The notes below the pieces were generated by a model, which did not search any database, had not been told where the DNA came from, and saw nothing but the letters and a program-made list of their open reading frames with translations. A DNA stretch of 41,100 nucleotides from Irineochytrium annulatum (Eukaryota; Chytridiomycota; Chytridiomycetes; Chytridiales; Chytridiaceae): positions 1 through 41,100 of the forward strand of contig JADGJL010000113.1 of NCBI GenBank assembly GCA_027600665.1, in the 5' to 3' direction. Positions 10,216-22,332 of this stretch are shown here, one piece after another (positions within the stretch are counted from its first letter, which is position 1; every line of letters starts with the position of its first letter). A program made the position numbers and the translations under genes.

Positions 10216-13200
10216 ATGAACACAGCGAGCTTCACCGGCGAGTTCGTGCGCAGGATAGCTCGGGACGCGGGTCTTCGAGCCCTGGTCGCGTCGACTCTCT
10301 CCCGCGGGCAGGCCTTCGAGGACACGGGGAGGCTCGCCGTTGCCATGATTGACATATCGGGATACTCGAAGATGGCGGCCGACCTGACGTTTCTGGGGAA
10401 GATGGCGTCCGAGGTGATCACGCGCTCCGTCGGCGCCTACCTGAACAAGATCATCGACGTCATCGGGCTCTTCAGTGGCGACATCGTCAAGTTCTTAGGT
10501 TCGTTGCTTGCCGCGTCTCCCTTCGCTAAACTTCAAGCACAGGCGACGCCGTCCTGGTCGTGTTCTCGCCTCGACATACCTCTGAGACGTTCGACCTGGT
10601 GGTCCTCCGCGCCACAGCCTGCTGCCTCGCCATCAACGCCAAATATTCGACGATGGAGCTCGACATGACCTTGGCCGACATGTCCTCCGCGCTCATTGCC
10701 GGAGGCCGTAGTGACAGTTTCGTCTGCGACCGGCGACAGGGGCAGTTTGGCAGCGGGACGGCGACGACTCTCCACCTGCACTTTGCAATTGCTGCTGGGG
10801 TAGTTTCCAGGCTTATCATCGGAGATTGGGCCACCCGAATGGACTATTCGATCTACGGCAGCTGCCTTGCCTCGCTTGGCCCCATTCTGGACGGGACGAA
10901 GAAAGGTCGGGCCCTGCATGCTCTTCCGCGATGTAACCTTAAGACTTCAGGCGAGCTCGGACTAACCGACGAGGCTGTCATGTCGCTCAAACGAGTTTTA
11001 ACGAATCACCATTTGTCCACTCGGACTCAGGGAGAAATCGGATCTCCAATTCTTTTGGACGCCCGCGAGCTGTCTTCCTTATTGACTGTCATCTTTTCCA
11101 CAGATGGCACTAGTATGTCATCGATGACGGACCAGGACATCCACGCCGTGTACAACAAGTTGTGGGACAACTCAGCGAGAATATCCAAGCCCGAGATGCA
11201 TAGCGAAAGCAACGGGGAAACGGATGAAGAGCTGTACGGGAAGTTTTTGAACCAGTCTTTATTGAAGAAGATGGAAATCCTGAGGATATCGAGGTGCAAC
11301 TCGTTGACAGCGTCCGGTCCGGATGGCCGAGGGCGAAAGTCGGGGTCGTTCGCCAGCCGTAGAAGTCAGCCGTCAGAGTCCTCGGATGTGCATGGAGTTG
11401 ACGGAGGGTTTCGGTCCGTGGCGGCTGTTTTTGTTTCGCTGCTCTTCCCATTCGAGCTATCAAAGGTCAGCGTTTGGCGGTTGTTTTTCGACCTGACGTG
11501 TGTGGCACCAATAGGTTCAACGTGTGGTCATGTGCTATCTTGCTGCGCTCAAGAAGTTCGGCGGAGTCTTTCAGCAGTACTCAGTCGATGACAAAGGCCA
11601 AACATTGCTTGCCATCTTTGGATTGCCGGTATTGCTCTTCTGTTTTGTCCCGCTCTTACACCATACCAGCCTTTCACTCACGTGAACAACTCAGACCAGT
11701 GCATACGCTCTATGAAGCAATTCATGGAAAACCTTTGGGCGGAATTTAAGGAGCCAGTGGAGGTTGCTATCTCAGTGGCTACAGGCGATCTTTTATTCAC
11801 AACAATCGGAACCGACTTTCGAAGCGAGGCGGCCCTACTTGGTATGTACGACTCCCAAAGGCGTTGACTGAAATTTCTTTGAAGGAGAAGTCGTGATCAT
11901 CGCCGCGAGGCTCATGACGACCGCAAAGGCACAGCATATTTTGGTAATGGATGACGTGACCTTCGAGTGCATTAAGCTGTCGAACCAAACGATCGATCTC
12001 GGCGTTGTAAAGGCAAAGGGCCGAACCAACGGTGTGCACGCCTATGGCATCAGCTTGTACTCCGACGGGCCGGCGGGCGAGCAGCCGGAGGAAGTGCTTT
12101 TTGGGTATGAGCGAGAGCGGGCGATCATATCCGATAGGTTTGAAAGCTGGTGCACGAGCAGTAAGAGAGTGGTCGTGGTTGTCGAGGCTGCGAGCGGGCT
12201 AGGAAAATCATCCTTAGCCAACTTTGTGATGAATCAAGCCCGTAAGGCCGGTATTCCCACGTGCATAACCCAGGGTACGTTTGATACTTATTTTAGCACG
12301 CGCGCTTCTGACTTTCTACATTGTCAGGTACAGAGAAAGACCAATGGACGCCTTTTAACGGCCTCCAGCCTGTGCTTCTCTTCATACTTCATCACTTCTC
12401 GCTGGTGACGGAGCCCAATGGCACCAAATTCTCCACTCATTTGATAAACCAAAAGCGTGCAAATATGCACGACAACAACAGATCATTGTTACTCCATCGG
12501 CACTCTACGTCGACGTTAGGTACGGCTTCTAGGCGAGGGTCTGCCGTCAGGAGCAACTCATTAGCTGACGCCCTCATGAAGTTGATGAAGGAGGCTGGCG
12601 TGGATAGCGGACTTGCGCCATTGCTGACAGGTGTCCTCCCGTGCCTAGCTTTGGATGACACCGACCGGACGCGAGCACTTGACGGTTCCGCCCGTGGTAA
12701 CCTCTTGAAATCTACTATCGCAAAAATCATCACCGCGTTTGTGGAACGCATTGCCGCTGTGTTCATCATTGACGACGCGCAATGGATCGACTCCAGCACA
12801 TTAGAGGTATTGGTGCAGGTCGCAAGATTCTGCCCCAAGGTACTTTCCCAGTTCACAGGCCGCGCACTGACACGTGTAAGATCTGTTTGCAGATATTGAC
12901 CAGGCCTTTAAAGGACTCTTTAAACAAAGCAATAAGCATTGTCGTTGCTCTACCTGAAACTGAGCACCTTGTTCTTTCGGGCTTTACCGAAAATGACTGC
13001 CTGCAAATGATTGTAAGTCATTGGCTAAATCTTTATCATATTAAACCTGTTTACCATAGGAATATAAGTTAAAAAGTTTAACCCTGCATATAAAGTCAAT
13101 TAAACCTGATATTACGAAGGCCATATATGCGAAGACGGGTGGCAACCCTCTCTTTTTGCAAATGACGATTGAAGTTGTTATTGCAAAAATTGGGACAGAT

Positions 13201-15592
13201 ATCAACGTCACGGATAACGGCCAGCTGAAAATGGCCGCCGCCGACGCCTCCACAGAGAATATGCTGTCTGATCTTAGCGCGGCAGTTCTCTTCCAGTTCG
13301 ATCGGCTTAACCCCATGTTTCAACGAATGCTAAAAGCGGCGTCAATACTTGGCCAGGTACTATTGCTTTTTCTTCATCATTTTTGCCGTACAAAAATAGC
13401 TTACGTCAATCCCAGTATTTCAGTCTAACCGACGTGCTTGACATCATGAAGCTTGACTTATCGGAGGATGAGGCCCTGACATTCATGAAAGAGTGCGACA
13501 TTTACTCGTTTCTTCTCTTCCCGGAACCCCAGCCAAGCATTTTGAAAGTTCCTGCGAAAACAAATCCGGACGCTCCTGGCGATGAATCAGAACAAGAATC
13601 AATGGCGATCGAGGGCGTGAGGCTCTCCTTCCGGCACATTAAAATACTCAACGCTATCTACGATTCGCTTTCTTTCGAAGAGCGGATTACCATGAATAAA
13701 TACGTTGCGGAGGTGTTAGAGGGCCTGCTTAACAATGACAACCAGGACTCCATTTTGCCGTCAATCGAGTTTCATTATTCTAGAACCGGTGCTGTGGATA
13801 AGATTATCCAATACCGTGAGCAACTCGGGTATGGTTCTTAAAGCACTTCAACGACGTCTTCGATAATACTTGTCTGACTTTTGATTGTTGTCGATTTTGT
13901 AGATGCCGATTCATAAAAAAGTTCTTTTGCATCGAAGGGATTCGTACCCTTGAATCGCTTCTTCAGTTCGTCGCCGACGTCGTTGACGATGACATTGCTC
14001 GGCAAGTGACACCGCTTCGTCGGGCAGGCTGGCTGTCACACCTATGCGTTGGTTATTGCGTGATGGATAAGTATCCATTGGAGAAAACTACCGCCCTTGA
14101 AGCGCTTCAGCTGCTGGATGGCAAGCGGTGGCCTGTGACTGCTCGTGAATACGATCGAGCGCTATCGTCTGCAAGGCGCACTGCTTTTTACCTGTTTGTG
14201 AGAACGTCAGGAGGACGGAAACCAGTCAAGCCACTAAAGGGCGACGGCGGCGAACATGATAACATTTTTCAGCTGAAGCACATGATTTTGACGTTTATCA
14301 CGACTGTCACAGCCAAAGACAGAAGTTTCTCACTGAAGGACTGTGAGCTAATTTTGCATATGTATTTGATAAATCTTCTCACACATTCAATCGATCCGTC
14401 TCCATTGTAAGGCTAATTTATCAACACTTAGTTTAAACCAAGCAACAGATCTCTCTGCTTGCTGCGGCTTACATATTACGCACAATACTTTTCGCCTAGG
14501 AGGCAGCGATTTTATTATTGGGCTGCTACCCGTCAAGAGATCACTGATCCAGCGAACTTCTTTAGCCTTGCATACAGCTGTCAGTATTATTTCCGTTAAT
14601 TGACGACGATCCTCGTCTAATCACACTACCACAGGCACATGCAATAGTAACATCAAGGACATGGTGCATTACATGGAAGGTGATACCTCCGATCGCAGGT
14701 GTACACACCACTAACGTCTGTAAAAATAGGATATGCCGCCTTTTGTTCGGGCAGGGGCGATATTGTGTCCGCTGTTTCACAGCTGTACGCTTGTAGCATA
14801 TTTGCATACATAGCTGGTCAACTCTGCTACATTGAGCAAGTATCTTACGCGGAGTACATTAAGTTCCCGCTATTGAAGGAAAACAAGATTGTTGCCCAGA
14901 TGGCCGCCGGGTCAAACCTGAGGATCGCCTTTTGCCGAGGGCGGGACGCTGCCGAAATTGCCCGCTATGAGGCAGAGTTTGAAATTCATGGCAAGTTCAT
15001 CGACTCGATAAAATGGTGTCCGGGATTGACGGACGTGTATGTCGCCTGGCGATTTGCGTACAACGGCGATTATGAAGGCGTGCTGGGCACGCTTGAAGTC
15101 GCGGAGAAGAAGTTCGACATGAGGGGTGTTGGACCGATGAGCACGGACGCCATTGGAGCCACCCTTCTTTGCGCAGCCCTGTGTTTTGATTCGTCACGCT
15201 CCGATGTACCCATCCCTCAAGCTGGGATCCACCGCGTTACATCAAAGGGATGGAAAGACGACGAATTGGCGCGGTTTGCGAAACTTATGTCGCTATTTGC
15301 AGCAAAATGCAAGATGGTACCAAATCAAGTGGTGGCCTACTGGTGTATGCAGGGCTTTTCGGGAATGACACTCGTTCTGCAAGGACGGGCGAAGGCTGCC
15401 GTCGGCCTATTAAAATCGCGGCTGCGTGCTAAAAAGCGACGTCCCGAAATTGAATATCTGCTGTTTATCAAAGGAGTGCTGTGCGGAATCATTGGCAAAT
15501 ACTCGAAACGCGATTCGGAATACAAAGAAGTGGCCAGGCAGATCTTCAAGGACATGGGCACCCCTGTTTACCTTCGGTGGTTGGAGGCCTAA
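10216..15592 (+). CDS. Gene B: soluble adenylyl cyclase-like protein, 1,582 aa
   Basis: Fourteen exons: 10216-10498, 10543-10905, 10951-11465, 11515-11628, 11670-11841, 11885-12274, 12328-12839, 12881-13012, 13060-13356, 13416-13828, 13903-14406, 14449-14594, 14635-14679, 14730-15592; 4,749 nt in frame, introns 40-74 bp. C1 has metal Asp residues D46 (IDISGY) and D96 (KFLGDA). A variable linker contains the family motif KFLNQS at 11241-11258. C2 starts near residue 369; K414 in DDKGQ is the purine-contact Lys, Ile487 replaces the usual Asn, and R491 is kept. The P-loop NTPase has Walker A AASGLGKSS (584-592) and Walker B VFIIDDAQWID (757-767). From about residue 830 to the end the protein is helical and TPR-like, closing with ARQIFKDMGTPVYLRWLEA. 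Length and domain order match animal ADCY10 (about 1,610 aa). The start matches genes E and F (MNTASFTG). The likely role is soluble cyclic nucleotide signalling; catalytic competence is uncertain. Confidence 0.92.
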
Positions 15593-16510
15593 GAAAGTAC
15601 TCAATAGAGAAGCACACTTGCTTGGCGTTCAGATGATATATGCTGTATATTTAATATGTGCTGTATATCAGCAATCCCAGTAGAAACAAGACAATAGGGT
15701 GGTTATCGATAGCATATTACTTCACGCAGCTGTCCTCGATATTCGCAACGCTCCCATTCTGCTCAGTCGGAGAAGCGGCTCGAAGACGTGCATTTGAAAG
15801 CTTGACAGCGGCGGCTGGTCTCCCAGCGCCAACCTTCCTATCGCCTTTTGAGACATTCACGCATATTTCCAACCGGCCAGTGGGCGACATGCGCGACCAA
15901 GATGCGTGACCTCCGCTCTGACCGGGCACTCCATGGTCGAAAGTCCAGCACGCCATGCACGCCATGAGCGCTCAAGGCTTAGATAAAGAGACGTGAAGAA
16001 ACGATCCAGTCAGAAAAAGGTCCCAGTCATCTGGAACGGTTCCAGCAGCGTTATAAGCCGGCGTACATCTAAATAAATAAAATATTGGCGACCACGGCAG
16101 CGAGGCTTCCTCTTGACGACTCCGAGGACTCCAATAATCGCCCGCTCCAGAAGCATACAACTAATGATTTTAGCGCGGATTAAGGCCAGTCCGTCGGCAA
16201 GTTGACCGCGACCCAGCAGCGGGCGCCCACGTCCGCGCCGCTCTTTGTCAAGATCGGCACGTGAGGACCTGCACGACCAATGCCGTTGATATCCGCCGAG
16301 TTCATAGGTTGGAAGACTCGCGTTGGACTGAAGCCGGCCATATCCGAAGGGTTCCAGACAACGGCGATCTCGGCTAAACCAACCTATTGTCATGGGGGGC
16401 GGACGCAAGGACATCTTTCGGATTTCCCAGCACTTTTAACGACTCAGTCTGAACTTGACCGACGCGCTTTGAGCACCCAAGGCCCAACACGCATCGTCGA
16501 CGGGAAGGGA
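15593..16510. other. Spacer between genes B and C; source of a second inverted copy
   Basis: It holds the 3' UTR of B and the promoter and leader of C. No coding region is recognised. Most of it (to about 16228) is matched by an inverted, diverged copy at roughly 28436-29321 between genes D and E. The matched part ends about 280 bases before the start of C, because the other copy carries a deletion from there into exon 4 of C. Confidence 0.7.
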
Positions 16511-19500
16511 ATGGGGACACCAACGGCCCTCGTCGCTTCGTTTGTCAGGCACCTGCTGACAAACCCCGGGAGGTCGGACGCGATGATAGAATATCTCAAT
16601 AACGGCCGGCCGTACGTGGAGACGGAGCACGCCGTGGTTGTGATGGTGAGCTTTTTCAGAAGCCTTCGAACCTGGCACGATTCGCGATGGGAGGAGGACC
16701 TGGGCGCTCGCACGACGCGCGATATGTGAAAACCCGGTCCTGCATGACGGGCGACTCACCATCTCACATCTTCTGCTTCTAGATTGACGTGGCCGGCTTC
16801 TCTCAGTTCACGTCTGACCTGGTGCGCGTCCTTTTGACTCTGTCTCGACGTCTTCTCTCTAACGACGCTGGCGTAGACCTTCCTGGGAAAGTTGGCGTCT
16901 GAAATTATCACGGAGAGCGTGGGCGGGTACCTAAGCAAGATCACAGACGTCATTTACCTGTATGGAGGTAAGGCGGCCAGCATACTGGATGCCACCTCTT
17001 TCTCGTTTCCTAGGCGACATTGTGAAGTTCCTCGGGGACGCCGTCCTCATCACGTTTGATGCCGACGCGTCTGCTACGTCGAGGAATGCCGAGAGACATC
17101 GCATGGACATACTGGAGCGCGCAGTTCTGTGCTGTCTCCACATCATGCTCCGATATCCACACGTGGAGCTTGACATGCAGAGCCCGGCGCTTGCGCGGGA
17201 ACGCACAAGGAAAAGAAAGGATAGCTTTAGCTCCGACTGTAAGAAGTCATTGCCAAAGGTTTGTCTAAGTCGTCGTCTCGATAGCTGCAATGAAGGCCGG
17301 CTCCCGACTGTCCTTGCACGTCGCCGTCACGGTTGGAGCGATTGATCACGTGATAGTTGGCGCGCCTAATGAGCGAATGGACTACTTTATTGACGGCGAG
17401 TGCATGAGCTCGCTCAAAAGCGTGGTTAATCATGCAAAATCGGGTATGGCCTTGCGGCGCTTACACAAAAGCGACATCTCGCCCTAACCGCAATCCTGCG
17501 CACAGGGGAGCTCGGGTTTTCTTCGGAAGCCTGGCTCCTTTTACAAAAGTGTCACAGCAATGCGGCGAACATTAAACCGCGGAGTTCCGAGACGGACGTC
17601 ACCTTTGCTGCAGAGCAGTTGGAGCTCCTCTACGATAGCATGCTCTCTGCAGCGGGCTTGTCGAGGACTTCAACCGTTCGGAAAGCAATCACCAGCCGAC
17701 AAGCATTAGAAGATACCGACTACGCTGCTGAGGTTATCACCGCTTACGGCGGCAACGCCGCGGCTGCTCCGGTGACGGGAATTGAGGCCATGGACCGTGT
17801 TCTAGAGAAGTTCGTTAATCAATCCTTTATGCACAAGCTTAAGCAAAGGAAGGCTGTATCTGCCGACGGCGCAACGGCTGCAAACGGTGCGCGGGCTCCT
17901 GTAGGCTCTTCGTTATTCTGACACTTGGACTTTCATAGATTTGAGAAGTGACGTCAAAGGGGAATTCAGAACTATCAGCGCCGTATTTGTGAAAATATAC
18001 AATCAGTCGGGCGCTCAAACATCGCAGTCCATCATGACCACCCTGATTCAGTGTCTGAAGAAGAATGGCGGGGTGTTCCAGCAGTACGCGGGTGCGTTAA
18101 AGCATTCTTCTTCTTCGCTTGTCCTAACGAACTGGCGGTCTGTAGTCGACGATAAAGGCCACACCATGTTTTATTTGTACGGACTTCCGCCACACACCAC
18201 CGGCCAAGACGCTTTAAATGCGCTACGGGCCAGCGTCGAGTTTGCCACCGCGATCGCAAAGAGCAACCTCGGCCCCGTCGCGGTCGCCGTCGCGACGGGC
18301 GATGTATTGTTTACCAGCTTCGGGTCATCCTATCGCATTGACGCCAGCTTCCTCGGAGATGTCATCAACATCGCCGCCCGCCTTCTCACCGTGGCGCATC
18401 TCGCCAACCCAGGGGACGTTCTGTGCGAGAGCGAGACCCGCTCCGCGGCGCACGGATTGACCTTCACCGAGCTGGGCGAGCATATGGTGAAGGGGAAGGC
18501 CGTGCCCATTGCGGTGTACGGTGTCAACGCGGATTCGTTTAAACTGTACGATCAGATCAACGAAAGGGCGAATTTGAAACTGGTCGGGTACCATGAGGAG
18601 CGTGCGGTGCTTGACGACGCGTTTGTTGACTGGCTGCATCGTGACACTGGCCGAAGCTGTGTGGTTGAGGGTGCTTCTGGGATGGGGAAGTCTATGATGC
18701 TGAAGTACATGAAGGAGATGGCGAACGAAAGTTTTGTGAAGTGCTGGTGAGTCTGCTTCTTTGTACTGTTGAAGATTATCTAACGGTTGTGCCAGCGTCG
18801 TTCAAGGGACGGAGATGGAGAAATATTCACCATACTCGTCTATCGGCGCGGTTATTGCCTACATATTTAGCCAGTTCTCGGCCACTTCCACTTCTAATAG
18901 GATGAACCGGCAAGAATCACAGCACTCGAAGGCGCCATCTCGCCTGTCCGTGCACCAGCGGAGTGCACGCCAGATAAGCATGGCGCAGATTAGCAGAGGG
19001 CGACTTAACGAACCCGACATCTACGAGTTCCTGAGGATTTATGACGTTTATTCGGAGTTTGCCCCGTTGCTCAAGATGGCGCTGCCGTGGCTGAATATCG
19101 CAGACAACGATTCCACAAGGAGCTTGAGCAGCAAAACCAAGAAAGACCTTCTCGAGCCCATGCTTATAAAAATTTTGAGCGGGTTTCTGAAGACGACAAA
19201 GGTTGTGGTGATATTCGACGATGCGCAGGTAAACCTTATGGTTGCAACTTGCTACAAAGGGGTGCTGAACTTCTTGACAGTGGCTGGACACGCTCTCCCT
19301 CGAGGTTCTGCAGCACTTAAATGCTTCGCGCTCAAAGGTAGCGTCATATTTGCGTTCGTGAAGCTAACCATCCTCCGCAACAGGGACTATTTCTTTTATT
19401 CACGCGTCAAATCACTGGGATCCCAAAACTCGAAAGCCTCGTCGCCCTTCCTTCGACAACAAAGCTTACCCTGCAGGGGCTGACAAAAGAGGACGTAGCG

Positions 19501-21973
19501 GAGCTTACTTTGCAGTTCTTTAAAGAGGAAGGCGCTGTCGCGGTTGACGAAGAACTCAAGTCTGGTATGGATTTGCCTTGCATCTTTTGTGACAACTAAT
19601 ACTAAGTTCAAAGTCATCTACAACGGGTCCAATGGCTCTCCTCTTGTAATCGATTTACTTTTTAATTCGACCAGGCTTCTCTCGTTGTATCAGATAAGCT
19701 CTGATGGCTTATTATCTTTCTCGTCCAACGCCAATAACATGCTTGAATCAATGGCAAGAACTGTCGAATCCGCTATTACAGTGCAATTTGATCGGTTAAA
19801 CCCGACCTTCCAAGATTTACTCCGCAAAGCCAGTATCTTGGGGACTTCCTTGCGCCTTGAGGAACTTAAATTATTAAGCGGATGCCAAGACGATCTGAAA
19901 GATCTTCAGCTCGCGATTGCAACCAACGACATGTACCATTATCTGGTTTATGACGATACAGACGAAGACAACGATGACTATGCCTACGCTTTTCGAAGCA
20001 CAGCGATCAAAGATGTGATATATGAGCGTCAGAGCTTTGCTGATCGTAGCGCTCTGCATGAGCAAGCGGCCGTCGTTTACGAGTCAAACTACAACGAAAA
20101 CAAACTCGAGTTCCTACTCCCGATTGTTTTGTTTCATTATTCAAGGTCAGACAACACCGTCAAATACGCGGACTGCCTTGAGGAAATGGGAGGACTGTAT
20201 TTAGATACTTTTTCGAACACCGACGCCATTGAAGCTCTCAGCACGTTGATTGATCTCAACAATAACGAGACTAAGCCAGTCGCCGAAAATCAAAGATTGG
20301 CTTTGTGGCACTCAATGAGAGCGACCGCGTATGCGCAGATGATACTTATCCCCCCGGCTCAAGAAGATCTTCTCTTGGCAATGCGGCTGCTGAATGTTTA
20401 CTGGCCTGAGGAAGGCGGACAGACAGTTGCGCTTTGCAAGGCAATGTTGACTCAATTGTTCCTCGAGGTCAGAACACGTGGGGGGAGAGTAAGATACCAC
20501 CCTGCACCGCAGGAAACCCCGCAAAAGCTGAGAATACTACGCAACATCGCCAGGAACTTGTTTACTTGCTCTGTGTTCCAGGTAACTGACGCTTGTCTAA
20601 GTTGGCCAGGATTAATGTCCCGCTTTTTCTTCCCAGCCGCAGTTGTACTCCTTACGGCAAATGATGCTCATCTCATTTTGGTGGGTGTTTGCTTATTAGG
20701 TTTTACCCTCCAGCGTTTCTGACTCCCTGTAGGGTGCTGAACGTATCGATAAAGCGAGCATTTGAAGAAAAGGCGGAGTGGGCCGTTTCCTGTATAACTG
20801 CTTCCTCCGTGCTTATTTGGAACTCAAAGTCTCTGTCGCACTTTTATATCAGTAAAGGACGTGCTATGGTCGATACCAAAAGAAACCCAACCGCCGCGCT
20901 AGCAGTTTATGCTTTAGAGTTCGAGCGAGACTACGGACGAGCAGAAGCGCAGGCGAAAATAGACGAGGACACAGGAAAGAGAACGTGCAATCCCTCGCAG
21001 GAGTGCATCTCGGTGTACTTTCGTTCGCTGATTGGGTGGTATCGGGGTGACAGTGATCTTCTTGGACACATGCAGCAAGTCGCGGAGGCGACGCGAAAAT
21101 ATGGTAAGGCTTGACTGGGCGATTGGATGCATCAAACTAACGTTTGCGTTAGAACCGGTCTCTCCCTTAACCTGTCGGTTTTCTGTATTTAGAATTGGAC
21201 TCCTGACGCTTGACACCACTCTTATGTCTGAAGCTCATGCAGAAATTGAATTTTGTGTGGACTTGCTCGCGTACGGCAATATTTTTACCATTATCTACTG
21301 ACATACCACATATCTTATAATCAGCAATGCTCCGGTTCCAAGTCATTTTTACAAGAAAGCCGCCTTAATGTGTCGAGTGTGGATGTCAACGCTTGTAGAT
21401 CCAAACCCCAGAAGAGTGCTCGAGTCGTTTGTGGAAATGGAGACGCTAATGCCACTTTGGACGACGTATTCTTACTCAATGTCAGAGGCGCCAGTGATTG
21501 GGATGATGGCTATATTTTTCGTGATTGAGAAGTTTGTGCCTACATCGCAAGGAGCAAACAAAGTGCATCAAGAGTCGCCTTTCGCATACTCAGCTGCAGA
21601 GGTTAAGGTGCTATCCCGCACTATAAGCAAGACGACAGCTTCTCTGAAAATAATTGGGATCAAGCGTAACCAGGGGTCGGCGCGAATTGGATATAGAATG
21701 TTTCAAATAGCGGACAAGTTACTACAGCGACCTGGGATCGTGAAAAGCGGGGTTGCTGCTATGAGGAGACTGTTGCATCGCTCCGAGTTCTCGCAAGTGC
21801 TCACGACAGATTTAGGATTAATCGGAGCGTTCGTTCGAGGTTTAATCGGCATTTATAGCAGCCGGCCCGAGGAACGGCGGTCACATCTACAAGACGCCAT
21901 CGTGTTTTATCGCGAAAAGGGCGCGACGTTCTTTGAAGACTGGGTTGCTGAGCACCTTGCCAAAGCCTTTTAG
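16511..21973 (+). CDS. Gene C: soluble adenylyl cyclase-like protein, canonical C2, 1,537 aa
   Basis: Sixteen exons: 16511-16645, 16783-16821, 16877-16967, 17014-17258, 17296-17443, 17506-17886, 17939-18091, 18146-18746, 18796-19228, 19281-19337, 19384-19564, 19614-20581, 20637-20680, 20733-21103, 21153-21270, 21325-21973; 4,614 nt in frame. C1 has D47 (IDVAGF) and D97 (KFLGDA). The linker has KFVNQS at 17808-17825. C2 keeps Lys401 (DDKGH), Asn472 and Arg476 (GDVINIAARLL), so the C1-C2 active site looks complete. Walker A is GASGMGKSM; Walker B VVVIFDDAQ is cut by an intron just before the following Trp. The C-terminal solenoid is clearly related to that of gene D and only distantly to A/B/E/F, and ends FFEDWVAEHLAKAF. 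The exon 14/15 junction (acceptor at 21152) is the least certain: a nearer acceptor before AATTGG puts a stop in frame. Gene C is tandem to B and convergent with D. It is a likely active adenylyl cyclase; the substrate is inferred from the Lys. Confidence 0.9.
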
Positions 21974-22332
21974 ACAGCATTTATACACGTTGTATATGAC
22001 CGTTATCATTACATTGTCATGCTGAAGCATAATGAACCCGCCCAAGCGTTGTTTCAAACATTAGGTATCCAGGTCGTACTCGAAGAGCCAGGCTGACTGG
22101 AGGCACGCGGCAATCCCAGTAGTCTGCTTGAAACTTCGAGCCCGTCATTCACACAGGGGCGGCCAGGCAGTAATTACAAGTCGTTTGTTAGGATTTCTGC
22201 GAGCCCCCTGCAGCTTTAACAACGTGCATTTTTCGATGTTGAGTTCATGTTGAGCAACACCCACATAAATGTGCTGAAACAAGCTTGTATTCACATTGTT
22301 TGCTCGACACTACAGTCAAACTAACGCTGCTG
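21974..22332. other. Convergent 3' spacer between genes C and D
   Basis: These 359 bases lie between two stop codons of genes running toward each other, so they should hold only the two 3' UTRs and polyadenylation signals. I see no gene, no strong hairpin and no notable repeat. Confidence 0.6.

Noticed and set aside
10560..11591. Single long ORF of 343 codons as a stand-alone gene
   Set aside because: It is two exons of gene B joined because the intron at 10906-10950 is 45 bases and stop-free; paralogs splice at the same place.
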